From Nitrospira japonica (GTDB lineage: Bacteria > Nitrospirota > Thermodesulfovibrionia > Thermodesulfovibrionales > SM23-35), in assembly GCA_020725385.1 (NCBI GenBank), contig DYFC01000008.1:1-52054 (forward strand): DNA of 52,054 nucleotides, read 5' to 3'. Every line of letters starts with the position of its first letter. Position 1 is the first letter of the stretch. Position numbers and translations under genes: made by a program. Below are positions 8,619 to 17,485 of this stretch, one piece after another. Below the pieces are notes generated by a model. It worked only from the letters and a program-made list of their open reading frames with translations, had not been told where the DNA came from and did no database searches.

Positions 8619-9890
8619 ATGATATACAAACATATAACTTTTACACTTTTATTTTTGTTCATTCTACCTTTTAATTTAAAAGCAGAGGAAGTTATAAAAA
8701 AAGGTGAAGTTTTAAATCTTCAAAGATGTGTCGAGATAGCCTTAAAGAAACATCCTGATATTATTGCTGCAACTAATAATGTTAATGCGTATATGAATAA
8801 AGTAGGTCAATCCCGTGCTGATTATTATCCACAAATAAATTTATACTCCGGTTACAGTAGAATTTCTCCTGCAACCGGCATAAATGGTTCATATGATAAT
8901 TATTCAACCGGAATTAATATCAATCAAATCATATATGATTTTGGTAAAACTTCTGCACAGGTAAATATACAAAATCTTAATCTCAATGCAGTTAGAACAG
9001 ATCTTGAGAGCATATCTGATAGAATAATATTTAATGTTAAGCAGAAATATTTTGCTTTGCTTCAGTCAAAGAGAAATAAAGAAGTTGCAGAGGAAACTGT
9101 TAAACAATATCAGCAACATCTTGAACAGGCTAAGGGATTCTTTGAGGTTGGAGTAAAACCAAAGTTTGATGTTACAAAAGCAGAAGTTGATCTCGGAACC
9201 GCGAGATTGAACTTAATAATTGCTGAAAATGCCTTAAAAACTGCAAAAGCAAATCTTGATAATGCAATGGGTATTTATGATGCATCTGAATATATTGTTG
9301 AGGATAATTTGAAGTTGGAAAAATATACAATTACTTTCGATGATGCTATTTCGAACGCATATAGGAATAGACCTGAACTCAAATCTATTATTTCAAGAAA
9401 AGAGGCTGCTGCCGGAACTGTAGAACTCGCAAAAAAAGGATTCTATCCTGTCTTAACAGGAAGTGCCTCATATAACTGGTCAGGCGATAATTTTCCTCTT
9501 GATGATGGCTGGAATGCTGGAATAACTCTTTCTTTCCCTCTATTCAGCGGTTTTCTTACAAAATATCAGGTCGAAGAAGCAAAGGCTAATTTAAATGTGC
9601 AGAAAGCAAATGAAGAATCTTTAAGGCAATCAATTTTTCTTGAAGTGCAGCAGGCATATCTAAATTTCAAAGAAGCAGAAGAAAGAATACCTGTCGCAGA
9701 ACTTAATGTTAAACAGGCTCAGGAAAATTTTGAGATAGCAGATGGAAGATATGCCGCAGGTGTTGGAAGCCCTATTGAAGTGACTGATGCGAGTGTTGCT
9801 TTAACTAATGCAAAAACAGCCTTTATTCAAGCATTATATGATTATAAGATTGCGATAGCAAGTCTTGAAAAGGCTATGGGGGTAAGATGA
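8619..9890 (+). CDS. TolC-family outer-membrane efflux protein
   Basis: The 423-residue protein has a signal peptide (cleavage after about residue 22, KAEE). It carries two internally similar outer-membrane-efflux repeats rich in long helices and Ala/Gln/Asn, typical of TolC barrels with alpha-helical tunnels. An AAGGAGGGTT ribosome-binding site precedes the ATG. It lies between the RND pair upstream and the MacAB pair downstream, and its stop overlaps macA by 4 nt. It is therefore probably the exit duct shared by both pumps. No other TolC gene is in the window. Confidence 0.93.
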   Translation: MIYKHITFTLLFLFILPFNLKAEEVIKKGEVLNLQRCVEIALKKHPDIIAATNNVNAYMNKVGQSRADYYPQINLYSGYSRISPATGINGSYDNYSTGININQIIYDFGKTSAQVNIQNLNLNAVRTDLESISDRIIFNVKQKYFALLQSKRNKEVAEETVKQYQQHLEQAKGFFEVGVKPKFDVTKAEVDLGTARLNLIIAENALKTAKANLDNAMGIYDASEYIVEDNLKLEKYTITFDDAISNAYRNRPELKSIISRKEAAAGTVELAKKGFYPVLTGSASYNWSGDNFPLDDGWNAGITLSFPLFSGFLTKYQVEEAKANLNVQKANEESLRQSIFLEVQQAYLNFKEAEERIPVAELNVKQAQENFEIADGRYAAGVGSPIEVTDASVALTNAKTAFIQALYDYKIAIASLEKAMGVR

Positions 9891-11053
9891 AAAAATTATT
9901 AATTATTATTTTTTCACTAATTGCAATTGCCTTAGTTGCATACTTTATGCTCAGAAGTAAAAATGGAGATACAACTTATCGCACAGAAAAAATTTCAACA
10001 GGTGATATTGAAATGTCAATTACAGCAACAGGAACAGTTAATGCTGTTACTACTGTTCAGGTAGGCACACAGGTCTCGGGAACAATAAAAGAGATATTCG
10101 TTGATTTCAATTCTCCTGTAAGAAAGGGACAGATTATCGCAAAAATAGACCCTGCATTATTTGAAGCTCAGGAAGAACAGGCAAATGCGAATCTTCAGGT
10201 AGCAAGAGCAAATCTCTTGAAAGCAGAAGCTACTCTTACAGATGCAAAAAGAAATCTTGATAGAACCAGGCAACTCTTTTCAAAAAATCTAATTGCCCAA
10301 AGTGAAGTCGATACAGCGGAAACAAATTATGATACAGCAAAAGCTTCTGTTAATGCTGCAAAATCACAAATATCACAGGCAGAGGCATCCCTTAAGCTTG
10401 CAAGGACAAATCTTAGATATACTAATATATTATCGCCAGTTGACGGAATAGTTATTTCAAGAAATGTAGATGTTGGACAGACAGTTGCTGCAAGTTTTCA
10501 GACACCCACGCTTTTTTCTATTGCTCAGGATCTAACCAAAATGCAGATTGATGCAAATGTTGATGAGGCAGACATAGGAAAAATAAAAATCGGGCAGGAT
10601 GTTGAATTCACTGTTGATGCCTATCCTGATTCTCCTTTTAAAGGCAAAGTCTGGCAGATAAGAAGTTCTCCTCAGACAGTTCAGAATGTCGTTACATATG
10701 ATGTTGTAATAAAAGTTGACAACCCTGAATATAAATTAAAACCCGGGATGACCGCAAATGTATCGGTAATTATTGAAACAAAAGAAAATGTGCTTAGAGT
10801 TCCAAATGCTGCTTTAAGATTTAAGATGGACGAAAAAGTGAAAAAGACTTCCGAGAAAAGAGAGGCTGGAACAACAGGTGTATGGATACTTGAGCAGAAG
10901 AAACCGAGAAGAGTACAGATTACCACAGGAATTAGCGATGGTCAATATACAGAAATTGTTTCAGGTGATATTAAAGAAGGACAGGAAATAATTATAGAAT
11001 CATTGGCTAAGAAAAATTCTTCTTCTCCATCTCCGGGACCGAGGTTCATGTAA
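9887..11053 (+). CDS. macA: MacA-like periplasmic adaptor of an ABC efflux pump
   Basis: The 388-residue HlyD/MacA-family adaptor has one N-terminal membrane anchor (about 3-20) and a lipoyl-like domain (about 50-85, 180-215). It also has a coiled-coil hairpin (about 90-165) and a beta-barrel domain. It is followed at 2 nt by an ABC ATPase and then a MacB-type permease, the usual MacAB organisation. Family relatives export macrolides, peptides, lipoproteins or siderophores; the substrate here is unknown. The C-terminus is Ser/Pro-rich and not conserved. Confidence 0.9.
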   Translation: MKKLLIIIFSLIAIALVAYFMLRSKNGDTTYRTEKISTGDIEMSITATGTVNAVTTVQVGTQVSGTIKEIFVDFNSPVRKGQIIAKIDPALFEAQEEQANANLQVARANLLKAEATLTDAKRNLDRTRQLFSKNLIAQSEVDTAETNYDTAKASVNAAKSQISQAEASLKLARTNLRYTNILSPVDGIVISRNVDVGQTVAASFQTPTLFSIAQDLTKMQIDANVDEADIGKIKIGQDVEFTVDAYPDSPFKGKVWQIRSSPQTVQNVVTYDVVIKVDNPEYKLKPGMTANVSVIIETKENVLRVPNAALRFKMDEKVKKTSEKREAGTTGVWILEQKKPRRVQITTGISDGQYTEIVSGDIKEGQEIIIESLAKKNSSSPSPGPRFM

Positions 11054-11055
11054 AA

Positions 11056-11751
11056 ATGTCTTTAATAGAAGTAAAAGATATTTGCAGAACTTATGACCTT
11101 GGCGATGTCAAAGTGAGCGCATTATGTGGGGTTTCACTTGAGATAGAAAAAGGTGAATTTGTTTCAATTATGGGTCCATCCGGATCCGGGAAATCCACAT
11201 TTATGAATATACTTGGTTGTCTTGATAAACCAACATCCGGTAATTATTTTCTGGAAGGAACTAATGTCTCAAAATTAAGCAGAGATGAACTTGCAGGCAT
11301 AAGAAACAAAAAAATCGGATTTGTTTTTCAAGGTTTTAACCTTCTTCCACGCACAACTGCCTTAGAAAATGTTGAATTGCCTCTACTATATGATGGAATG
11401 AATGCAAAACAAAGAAAAGAACTTGCGATCGAAGCTCTTAGAAAAGTCGGGCTTGAAGAAAGAATTGATCATTATCCGAATCAGCTTTCAGGAGGCCAGC
11501 AGCAGAGAGTCGCGATAGCAAGAGCACTTGTCAACAATGCTTCTTTAATTCTTGCGGATGAACCAACAGGAAATCTTGATTCAAAAACAAGTTTCGAGAT
11601 TATGGAACTCTTCGTTAAGTTGAACGCTGAAAAAAATATTACAATAGTTATTGTTACCCATGAAAATGATATAGCTGCATTTAGTAGAAGAATGATTAGA
11701 TTCCTTGATGGTTCTGTTGTAAATGATATGAAGGTTGTTAAAAATGGTTAA
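11056..11751 (+). CDS. MacB/LolD-type ABC transporter ATPase
   Basis: This is a 231-residue nucleotide-binding protein. It has Walker A GPSGSGKST (about 40-48), the ABC signature LSGGQQQRVAIARAL and a Walker B ILADEPTGNLDS. A switch histidine lies in IVTHEND. It matches the MacB/LolD clade of ATPases that drive FtsX-type mechanotransmission permeases. In canonical MacB this domain is fused to the permease; here the two are separate ORFs that overlap, a common arrangement outside Enterobacteria. Confidence 0.93.
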   Translation: MSLIEVKDICRTYDLGDVKVSALCGVSLEIEKGEFVSIMGPSGSGKSTFMNILGCLDKPTSGNYFLEGTNVSKLSRDELAGIRNKKIGFVFQGFNLLPRTTALENVELPLLYDGMNAKQRKELAIEALRKVGLEERIDHYPNQLSGGQQQRVAIARALVNNASLILADEPTGNLDSKTSFEIMELFVKLNAEKNITIVIVTHENDIAAFSRRMIRFLDGSVVNDMKVVKNG

Positions 11752-12973
11752 TATTTCATCAACTTTGAAAATAGCTTTTAGAGCATTGAAAGTAAATAAG
11801 ATGCGCTCTGCCTTAACAATGCTGGGAATAATAATCGGTGTGGGAGCAGTTATTGCAATGCTTGCAGTCGGCACAGGAGCAAGCAAAAAAATTGCTGACC
11901 AGATATCAAGCATAGGCAGTAATCTTATCATGATACTTCCAGGCTCAACAACAGCAGGAGGAGTGAGGATGGGTGCAGGAACACAGCCAACTCTTACAAC
12001 TTTTGATGCAGAAGCAATACAAAGAGAATGCTCCGCGGTCTTAGAGGCTGCACCTGTTTTAAATGGAGTTGCACAGGTTGTTTATGGAAATCTCAACTGG
12101 TCAACAGGAATCATAGGAACCACGCCAAATATGCTTGATGTAAGGGATTGGCCTATCTCATCAGGCAGGCCATTTACCCAACAGGATGTAAAGAGTTCTA
12201 CTAAGGTCTGCCTATTAGGGCAGACAGTTGTTGATAATTTATTCGGAGACAACAACCCAATTGGTCATGTTGTAAGAATCAAAAAAGTTCCTTTTACTGT
12301 TATAGGTGTTCTTTCACCTAAAGGACAATCTCCAAATGGACAAGACCAGGATGATACTATATATGTTCCTGTAACAACAGCACAGAAAAAATTATTTGGC
12401 ACATCTTTCCCTGGCATGGTTAGAATAATAATGGTTAAAGCTAAAAGCACTCAGGAATTGAGTCTTGCTGAAAAACAGATAACAGAACTTCTCAGACAGA
12501 GACATAGAATTGGACCTAAACAGGATAATGATTTCACAGTGCGTAATCTCACACAAATCATGCAGACACAGGAGCAGTCAGCAAAAATAATGTCGATTTT
12601 ACTTGGAGCAATAGCATCTATTTCGCTTATAGTTGGTGGAATTGGCATAATGAATATTATGCTCGTCTCTGTAACAGAAAGAACCCGTGAAATAGGAATT
12701 CGCATGGCAATAGGTGCAAAAACCTGGGATATAAGGCTTCAGTTTATCATAGAAGCAATGATTCTCTCACTTGTTGGTGGAGCAGTTGGAACAATTACAG
12801 GATTAATAAGTTCAGAGATACTTGCAAAAGCGACTGGCTGGTCAGTTGTAATATCTCCAATTTCAATATTAGTAGCATTTGGATTTTCAGGAATTGTAGG
12901 GATATTTTTCGGTTTTTATCCAGCATATAAAGCATCGCTTCTTGACCCTATAGAAGCATTGAGATACGAGTAA
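11744..12973 (+). CDS. MacB-type ABC transporter permease (FtsX fold)
   Basis: This protein of about 409 residues has one N-terminal TM helix (the GIIIGVGAVIAMLAVG region) and a large MacB periplasmic domain. Three C-terminal TM helices form an FtsX domain, with the family motif ERTREIGIRMAIGA. I chose ATG 11744 over the in-frame TTG at 11735. The AAGG at 11731-11734 is properly spaced only from 11744, and the gene then overlaps the ATPase stop by 8 nt. It is the last gene of the operon; no obvious terminator follows. Confidence 0.9.
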   Translation: MVNISSTLKIAFRALKVNKMRSALTMLGIIIGVGAVIAMLAVGTGASKKIADQISSIGSNLIMILPGSTTAGGVRMGAGTQPTLTTFDAEAIQRECSAVLEAAPVLNGVAQVVYGNLNWSTGIIGTTPNMLDVRDWPISSGRPFTQQDVKSSTKVCLLGQTVVDNLFGDNNPIGHVVRIKKVPFTVIGVLSPKGQSPNGQDQDDTIYVPVTTAQKKLFGTSFPGMVRIIMVKAKSTQELSLAEKQITELLRQRHRIGPKQDNDFTVRNLTQIMQTQEQSAKIMSILLGAIASISLIVGGIGIMNIMLVSVTERTREIGIRMAIGAKTWDIRLQFIIEAMILSLVGGAVGTITGLISSEILAKATGWSVVISPISILVAFGFSGIVGIFFGFYPAYKASLLDPIEALRYE

Positions 12974-13141
12974 TACATTATCTCCATCAGCGCTCACTAT
13001 TTGCTCTCATTTACCCTTCTTTTCATTATAGTATGACATTATTTCTTATTGGGAGCTCAGTAAAAACTGCCGGAAAAATCAGATGCTCTCTTGACTACTC
13101 GTTTCTTTACTTCAATCCGGTTTTCAAACAAGACTTCCTGT

Positions 13142-14005
13142 CTATTTCTTCACCAACTCTACTCTACGGTTCTTGGCCCGGCCTTCTTCTGTTTTGTTAT
13201 CAGCAATGGGTTTTTCCTGACCATGCCCCAAGGCACTCAGACGTTTTGCGTCAATTCCCTGAGCCACAATCGCTGAAACAACTGATTTTGCCCGGTCATC
13301 GGATAGCGTCTTATTCGATTTAGGATTCCCCACATTGTCTGTATGCCCTTCCACACTTATCTCCAGTGAAGGATTGGCCTTCATCATCTGGACAATCTGC
13401 TCGATAATGGGTTTGGACTCTGGTTTAATGGTCGATTTACCTATATCAAAGTTTATGTAAAGCGCGACATGACCATCACGATTCAAGGCGTCAAGCATTG
13501 CGCTTGCCGTAACATCCTGCTTCATCGCTTGTTTTTCAAGCAACGTTATAACATACGTCCCGTTATATTCATGGTAGCCGACTTCAATCCAGAGCTCTTT
13601 CCCGTCATTGGCAACTCTTCCATTTACTTGCCGGGCATAACCTTCCCCTTCTGGACAGACCTTCTCTAATTCTTGTCTGGTACCCTCGAAAAGTATTGTT
13701 CCACCAATATTATTTATGGCATTTGAATAATTACGGATTATCTGAAGGCCGCTTGCTTCTTCCCCGTCATTCTTCAAGCCATATTCCCTTCTCCACAGTT
13801 TCCCTTCTAATTTTACAGGTTTCTTTCCATCACAAAACGTATACTCATCAAACTCCTTGTCATAAGCACCCCATATTTCATAGCTCGGCATTCCGGTAAA
13901 ATAGGGTGTGTCCTTAAATTCAGATTCCGCTCCTGTTGTAGAAAAAACTCCCAAAACAATAAGAAACATAATACAGAACAACCATATGTGTCTGAATCTG
14001 TTCAT
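13142..14005 (-). CDS. OmpA-domain outer-membrane/peptidoglycan-binding protein
   Basis: The 287-residue protein has a signal peptide (about 1-26) and an N-terminal region of unknown fold (about 27-190). Its C-terminal OmpA/MotB peptidoglycan-binding domain (about 195-287) shows the hallmark GHTDNVG followed by RAKSVV and KNRRVEL. It is probably exported and attached non-covalently to peptidoglycan. Codon use looks GC-richer than in the flanking genes, and it is alone between two unrelated operons, which suggests transfer. A clear AGGAGGG site precedes the ATG. The function of the N-terminal half is not recognised. Confidence 0.88.
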   Translation of the reverse strand: MNRFRHIWLFCIMFLIVLGVFSTTGAESEFKDTPYFTGMPSYEIWGAYDKEFDEYTFCDGKKPVKLEGKLWRREYGLKNDGEEASGLQIIRNYSNAINNIGGTILFEGTRQELEKVCPEGEGYARQVNGRVANDGKELWIEVGYHEYNGTYVITLLEKQAMKQDVTASAMLDALNRDGHVALYINFDIGKSTIKPESKPIIEQIVQMMKANPSLEISVEGHTDNVGNPKSNKTLSDDRAKSVVSAIVAQGIDAKRLSALGHGQEKPIADNKTEEGRAKNRRVELVKK

Positions 14006-14029
14006 ATTACCCTCCTCAATTTATTATTT

Positions 14030-14184
14030 CTATCCTTCGCCCAATTGCCCGGGTTGATCTGTCGTTCTCAGGGCTGTCTGCTCGAACGGATTGTCCACGA
14101 GCACAAAAAACCGGTTTTTATTCCGTCTGAGTTCAGCTTAACTTGGGCTGTTCCTAAAACGCTCAGCGCTTCGGGAACATTGAT
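14030..14184 (-). pseudogene. Possible frameshifted remnant upstream of the OmpA-domain gene
   Basis: Read on the minus strand from 14184, one frame gives protein-like, GC-rich codons (INVPEALSVLGTAQV, then KLNSDGIKTG). At a run of six T (14105-14110) the sense-like reading moves to the next frame (FVLVDNPFEQTALRTTD) and ends at TAG 14030-14032. There is no start codon. This looks like the 3' end of a gene broken by deletion and a homopolymer shift. It could be chance, and I do not recognise the family. Confidence 0.35.
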
Positions 14185-14209
14185 TTTTAAATTTATTCTA
14201 TTATCGAAA

Positions 14210-14238
14210 ATAATATACAGTTATATAGGATATGTCAA
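14210..14238 (-). promoter_or_regulatory. Strong sigma-70 promoter upstream of the OmpA-domain gene
   Basis: The minus strand reads TTGACA (14233-14238), a 17-nt spacer, then TATTAT (14210-14215). This is a consensus -35 with optimal spacing and a near-consensus -10. Transcription would start near 14203 and give a leader of about 200 nt that contains the gene remnant before the OmpA-domain ATG at 14005. Confidence 0.7.
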
Positions 14239-14499
14239 ATAATTTTCTCAATCAGGTTAAGACATCACCAACAGGTTAAGGGGAACAAAACATTGGGAAG
14301 GGGAAAAAAGAGATGCATCACTTGGCTCTATGATTATTATCTTTTAAGGGAATTTGAGGAATTTAGTCATGTAAATCAAAATGAAGAAAATATCTGGATT
14401 ACTCTAGAAGAAAAAATTCTTTATGATACGGCTAAAACACACGTCTTACAGCTTAGAAAAAAATATATCTCCTGTGGGTACGGAAGTTCAGTGCTTTTC
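14239..14499. other. Intergenic region with one doubtful ORF
   Basis: This is the remainder of the gap between the OmpA-domain gene and rfaE2. An 89-codon plus-strand ORF (14293-14562) starts at TTG behind AAGGGG. It resembles no family I know and its 3' end runs through the rfaE2 terminator hairpin, so I do not call it as a gene. Nothing else is recognised. Confidence 0.4.
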
Positions 14500-14534
14500 T
14501 TAAAGAAAAGAACCCTGCATTGGGTGGGTTCCTT
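14500..14534 (-). terminator. Rho-independent terminator after rfaE2
   Basis: On the minus strand GAACCC (14531-14526) pairs with GGGTTC (14515-14510), and the hairpin is followed by TTTTCTTT. It lies about 45 nt downstream of the rfaE2 stop and would end the long minus-strand housekeeping transcript. Confidence 0.65.
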
Positions 14535-14576
14535 CAGAATCTCCAACTGCATTTTTAGATGAGACAATATTCCTTT

Positions 14577-15032
14577 TTATAGTTTTTTTATTTTTTCTAT
14601 TATTGAAGTAGTTGATATGCCTTCTATGTAGGGGAGGCTATAAGTCTCACCAGCAATGTCAGAGCCCACAATGTCTTCTTTTTTCCAGTCCCCGCCTTTT
14701 ACAAGTACATCGGGTTTTATTGATTTAATAAGATCATATGGTGTGTCTTCATCAAATATGACTATATAATCTACCATTTCAAGCGAGGAGAGCACTTCTG
14801 CTCTATGTTGTTCGGAATTAACAGGCCTTCCCGGTTTTATTCTGGATACGGATTTATCTGAATTCATGCCAATTACCAAAACATCACCAAGTTTTTTTGC
14901 TTCTTTTAAATAGCGGACATGTCCAACATGAATCATATCAAAGCAACCATTCGTAAAAATAATTCGCTTGCCTTCTGATTTAAGCCTGTCTATTTTGTTT
15001 ATCAAATCAGCCTTATTTAATATCTTTCCCAT
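14577..15032 (-). CDS. rfaE2: D-glycero-beta-D-manno-heptose 1-phosphate adenylyltransferase
   Basis: The 151-residue cytidylyltransferase-fold protein has the HxGH signature GCFDMIHVGH at residues 29-38. It makes ADP-heptose for LPS inner core from heptose-1-phosphate and ATP. It corresponds to the C-terminal half of E. coli HldE; here it stands alone, so a separate kinase (RfaE1) should lie elsewhere. It implies an LPS outer membrane. The 211-nt gap to rseP holds a nested inverted repeat, and no clear Shine-Dalgarno is seen before the ATG. Confidence 0.93.
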   Translation of the reverse strand: MGKILNKADLINKIDRLKSEGKRIIFTNGCFDMIHVGHVRYLKEAKKLGDVLVIGMNSDKSVSRIKPGRPVNSEQHRAEVLSSLEMVDYIVIFDEDTPYDLIKSIKPDVLVKGGDWKKEDIVGSDIAGETYSLPYIEGISTTSIIEKIKKL

Positions 15033-15134
15033 ATATATTTATCATCTTTTTTATTGGTTTTATTATTTGTGGCAGAGTTACAATCAAACATTGGAAACCA
15101 AGAAAAGACGCTGGATTCTCTGGTCAAGTTTATC

Positions 15135-15183
15135 CTCTGGCTTGCTTGTCCGCCATTTGTTTGGCGGAACCAGGGAGCCAGAG
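15135..15183. repeat. Nested inverted repeat between rseP and rfaE2
   Basis: The outer arms CTCTGGCT (15135-15142) and AGCCAGAG (15176-15183) enclose inner arms TCCGCCA (15149-15155) and TGGCGGA (15162-15168). All arms pair perfectly. It is GC-rich in an AT-rich setting. It could be a REP/MITE-like intergenic repeat or a structured element of the rseP-rfaE2 mRNA. No T tract follows on either strand, so it is not a typical terminator. Confidence 0.6.
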
Positions 15184-15243
15184 CATAACAATAAAAAAGT
15201 CCAGAATTTAATTTTACGTTTAGTAACTCCTGCATTCTTCGGT

Positions 15244-16314
15244 TTATGGAAGTTGTTTGCCTGTTATCAGACGCAATATGTCGTAATAAAAAACCACTAC
15301 CATAAGGGTAAGCAGTATAGCAAGACCTACTTTCTGGCTGTTTGCTATAAATTTTTCGCTCAGGGGTTTTTTCCTTATTGCTTCTATTCCAAAAAATAGT
15401 ATATGGCCGCCATCAAGTATTGGAATAGGGAACAAATTTATTACACCAAGATTAATATTAATAATCGCCATGAAAATAAAGAAATTCAGAACCCCTCTCG
15501 ATGCCTGTTCTCCAGCCATCTGGACTATCATAATAGGTCCGCCTATTGTATTCATAGGTAGTACCCTTTGTATAAGTTTGATAACAGATACTACTGTGAG
15601 TTCTGCAATTTCATAAGTTCTGACAACACTATTTTTCAATGCCCCGGCAATTGATTCCTTTTTTATCATAGTGTTGCCCGAAGGCTGTATTCCAATTAGT
15701 CCTATTTCTTTTTCTTCACCAAAAATATTTTGTGTTTTTTTCTTCTCGGGTACTATATCTATTTGCAACTTCTCATTTGCTCTTAATATTTTCAAAGCCA
15801 GAGCTTTGCCCGGGCTATTATGAATTATTTCTGTCATTTCATCCCATTGTGATATTGATTTCCCGTTAATTTCAATAATCCTGTCGCCTTTTGTAAGCCC
15901 TGCTCTTTGGGCCGGTGTGTCAGGCATCACATTTCCAATTTCTGGCAAAAGTACAGGCAACCCGTTAATAAAACTAAAGAAAAAGATAATAGCTGCAAAT
16001 GCTATATTGAAAAAAGGTCCGGCAAAAACAATTATGAACCTTTTCCAGACAGGCTGGAAATTGAATGAAAAAGGTTTTTCCTCCTCTGTAAGTTCGGTCT
16101 CCGTGTTTTCGCCAAGCATCTTGACATATCCGCCAAAAGGAACTGCGGATATAAGATATTCTGTATCTCCGTATTTTTTACCTATAATTTTGGGGCCAAA
16201 GCCGAGAGAAAATTTTAAGACTTTTACTTTAAGTAATTTTGCAAATAGAAAATGTCCGAGCTCGTGAACAAAAATTATAATTCCAAGCAATACAATAGCT
16301 GATAAAAGTGACAT
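15244..16314 (-). CDS. rseP: RIP metalloprotease RseP (site-2 protease, M50)
   Basis: The 356-residue inner-membrane zinc protease carries the HELGH active site in the first TM helix (residues 17-21). One PDZ domain is at about 125-190. The second catalytic motif NLFPIPILDGGH, with the metal-binding Asp, is near residue 300. Family members cut anti-sigma factors and signal-peptide remnants within the membrane. It has one PDZ domain, whereas E. coli RseP has two. The gene is 4 nt after dxr, in the common order uppS-cdsA-dxr-rseP. Confidence 0.95.
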   Translation of the reverse strand: MSLLSAIVLLGIIIFVHELGHFLFAKLLKVKVLKFSLGFGPKIIGKKYGDTEYLISAVPFGGYVKMLGENTETELTEEEKPFSFNFQPVWKRFIIVFAGPFFNIAFAAIIFFFSFINGLPVLLPEIGNVMPDTPAQRAGLTKGDRIIEINGKSISQWDEMTEIIHNSPGKALALKILRANEKLQIDIVPEKKKTQNIFGEEKEIGLIGIQPSGNTMIKKESIAGALKNSVVRTYEIAELTVVSVIKLIQRVLPMNTIGGPIMIVQMAGEQASRGVLNFFIFMAIININLGVINLFPIPILDGGHILFFGIEAIRKKPLSEKFIANSQKVGLAILLTLMVVVFYYDILRLITGKQLP

Positions 16315-16318
16315 CTAA

Positions 16319-17485
16319 TTAACCTCTTTTTTTATGTATTATTTCAGACGCTGTCTTTCTTGCCCATCTGTCGGATTCAATAATATTCTCGATATTTTGA
16401 TCGGACAGGGTAGTATGAAGTTCCATTGTCTTTTTTATTATAACTGGAATATCGCAGAATCCGATAGCTCCCCTTAAAAAAGCATTGACAGCTATTTCAT
16501 TTGAAGCATTAAGAACCGAAGGCATTGTGCCGCCTTCTTTGAGAGCTTGATAAGCATAGGATAAGCACGGGAATTTTTTGTTATCAGGTTCCATAAAAGT
16601 TAACGTGCCGATTTTTTGTAATGGAAGGTTTTCTATTACATCATCAAGACGTTGAGGATAATTCATGGCATATGCAATAGGGCCTTTCATATCAGGAACA
16701 GAAAGCTGTGCCAATATGCTGCTGTCATTAAATTCCACCATTGAATGAACTATACTTTGGGGATGTATAAGGACTTCAATTCTTTCCGGAGAAAGGTTAA
16801 AAAGATGATGTGCTTCTATTACTTCAAGACCCTTATTCATTAATGTCGCTGAATCAATCGTTATTTTTTTACCCATCTTCCAGTTTGGATGCTCGAGAGC
16901 TTCTTCTGGCTTTATTTTTTTTAAATCTTTACCGGAACAACATGCAAATGGACCACCTGATGCTGTAAGAATAATCTTTCTTAGAGATTTTTTCTTTTGC
17001 CCCTGAAGACACTGAAACACAGCGCTATGTTCGCTATCAACAGGCAATATTTTGGATTTATATTTTCTTGCCTCCTTAAAAACAATGCTTCCTGCCATTA
17101 CAAGCGATTCCTTGTTTGCAAGGCCAATTATTCTTCCTTTACGTACAGCAGAGAGTGTTGGCATAAGCCCTGCTGCACCAACAATAGCAGATAAAACAAA
17201 ATCTATATTCTCAAGGGAAGCAACTTCTGATATGCCTTTCTGACCGTAAAGTATTTGTAAATGTTTGAATTTCTTCCCGAGTCTTTTCTTCAGTTCGACA
17301 GCACCTTCAACATCCGAAACTGCGACTACTTCAGGCGTAAAAGTCTTGATTTGCTTTTCAAGAAGGGAAACGTTTTTTCCGGCTGTAAGCGCAATTACAT
17401 TAAATTTATCCTTGTGTAAAAGGACAATATCAAGAGCGCTCCTTCCTATAGAGCCTGTCGAGCCAAGAATTGATATGCGTTTCAA
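16319..17485 (-). CDS. dxr: 1-deoxy-D-xylulose 5-phosphate reductoisomerase
   Basis: The 388-residue enzyme of the MEP isoprenoid pathway converts DXP to MEP with NADPH. The NADPH-binding motif GSTGSIG is at residues 8-14. The catalytic region includes VDSEHSAVFQCL and HPQSIVHSMVEF. The length is normal. It overlaps cdsA by 4 nt and feeds undecaprenyl and menaquinone precursor synthesis, linking to UppS just upstream. Confidence 0.97.
   Translation of the reverse strand: MKRISILGSTGSIGRSALDIVLLHKDKFNVIALTAGKNVSLLEKQIKTFTPEVVAVSDVEGAVELKKRLGKKFKHLQILYGQKGISEVASLENIDFVLSAIVGAAGLMPTLSAVRKGRIIGLANKESLVMAGSIVFKEARKYKSKILPVDSEHSAVFQCLQGQKKKSLRKIILTASGGPFACCSGKDLKKIKPEEALEHPNWKMGKKITIDSATLMNKGLEVIEAHHLFNLSPERIEVLIHPQSIVHSMVEFNDSSILAQLSVPDMKGPIAYAMNYPQRLDDVIENLPLQKIGTLTFMEPDNKKFPCLSYAYQALKEGGTMPSVLNASNEIAVNAFLRGAIGFCDIPVIIKKTMELHTTLSDQNIENIIESDRWARKTASEIIHKKRG

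Noticed and set aside
13033..13323. Plus-strand ORFs opposite the OmpA-domain gene
   Set aside because: They are shadow frames of a clear minus-strand gene with a signal peptide and an OmpA domain.
14293..14562. 89-codon plus-strand ORF with TTG start
   Set aside because: It has no recognised family, and its 3' end runs through the rfaE2 terminator hairpin. A GGGG upstream is not enough to support it.
15017..15235. 72-codon minus-strand ORF between rseP and rfaE2
   Set aside because: It is a translation of the nested inverted repeat plus the rfaE2 start region, with low-complexity ends and no family match.
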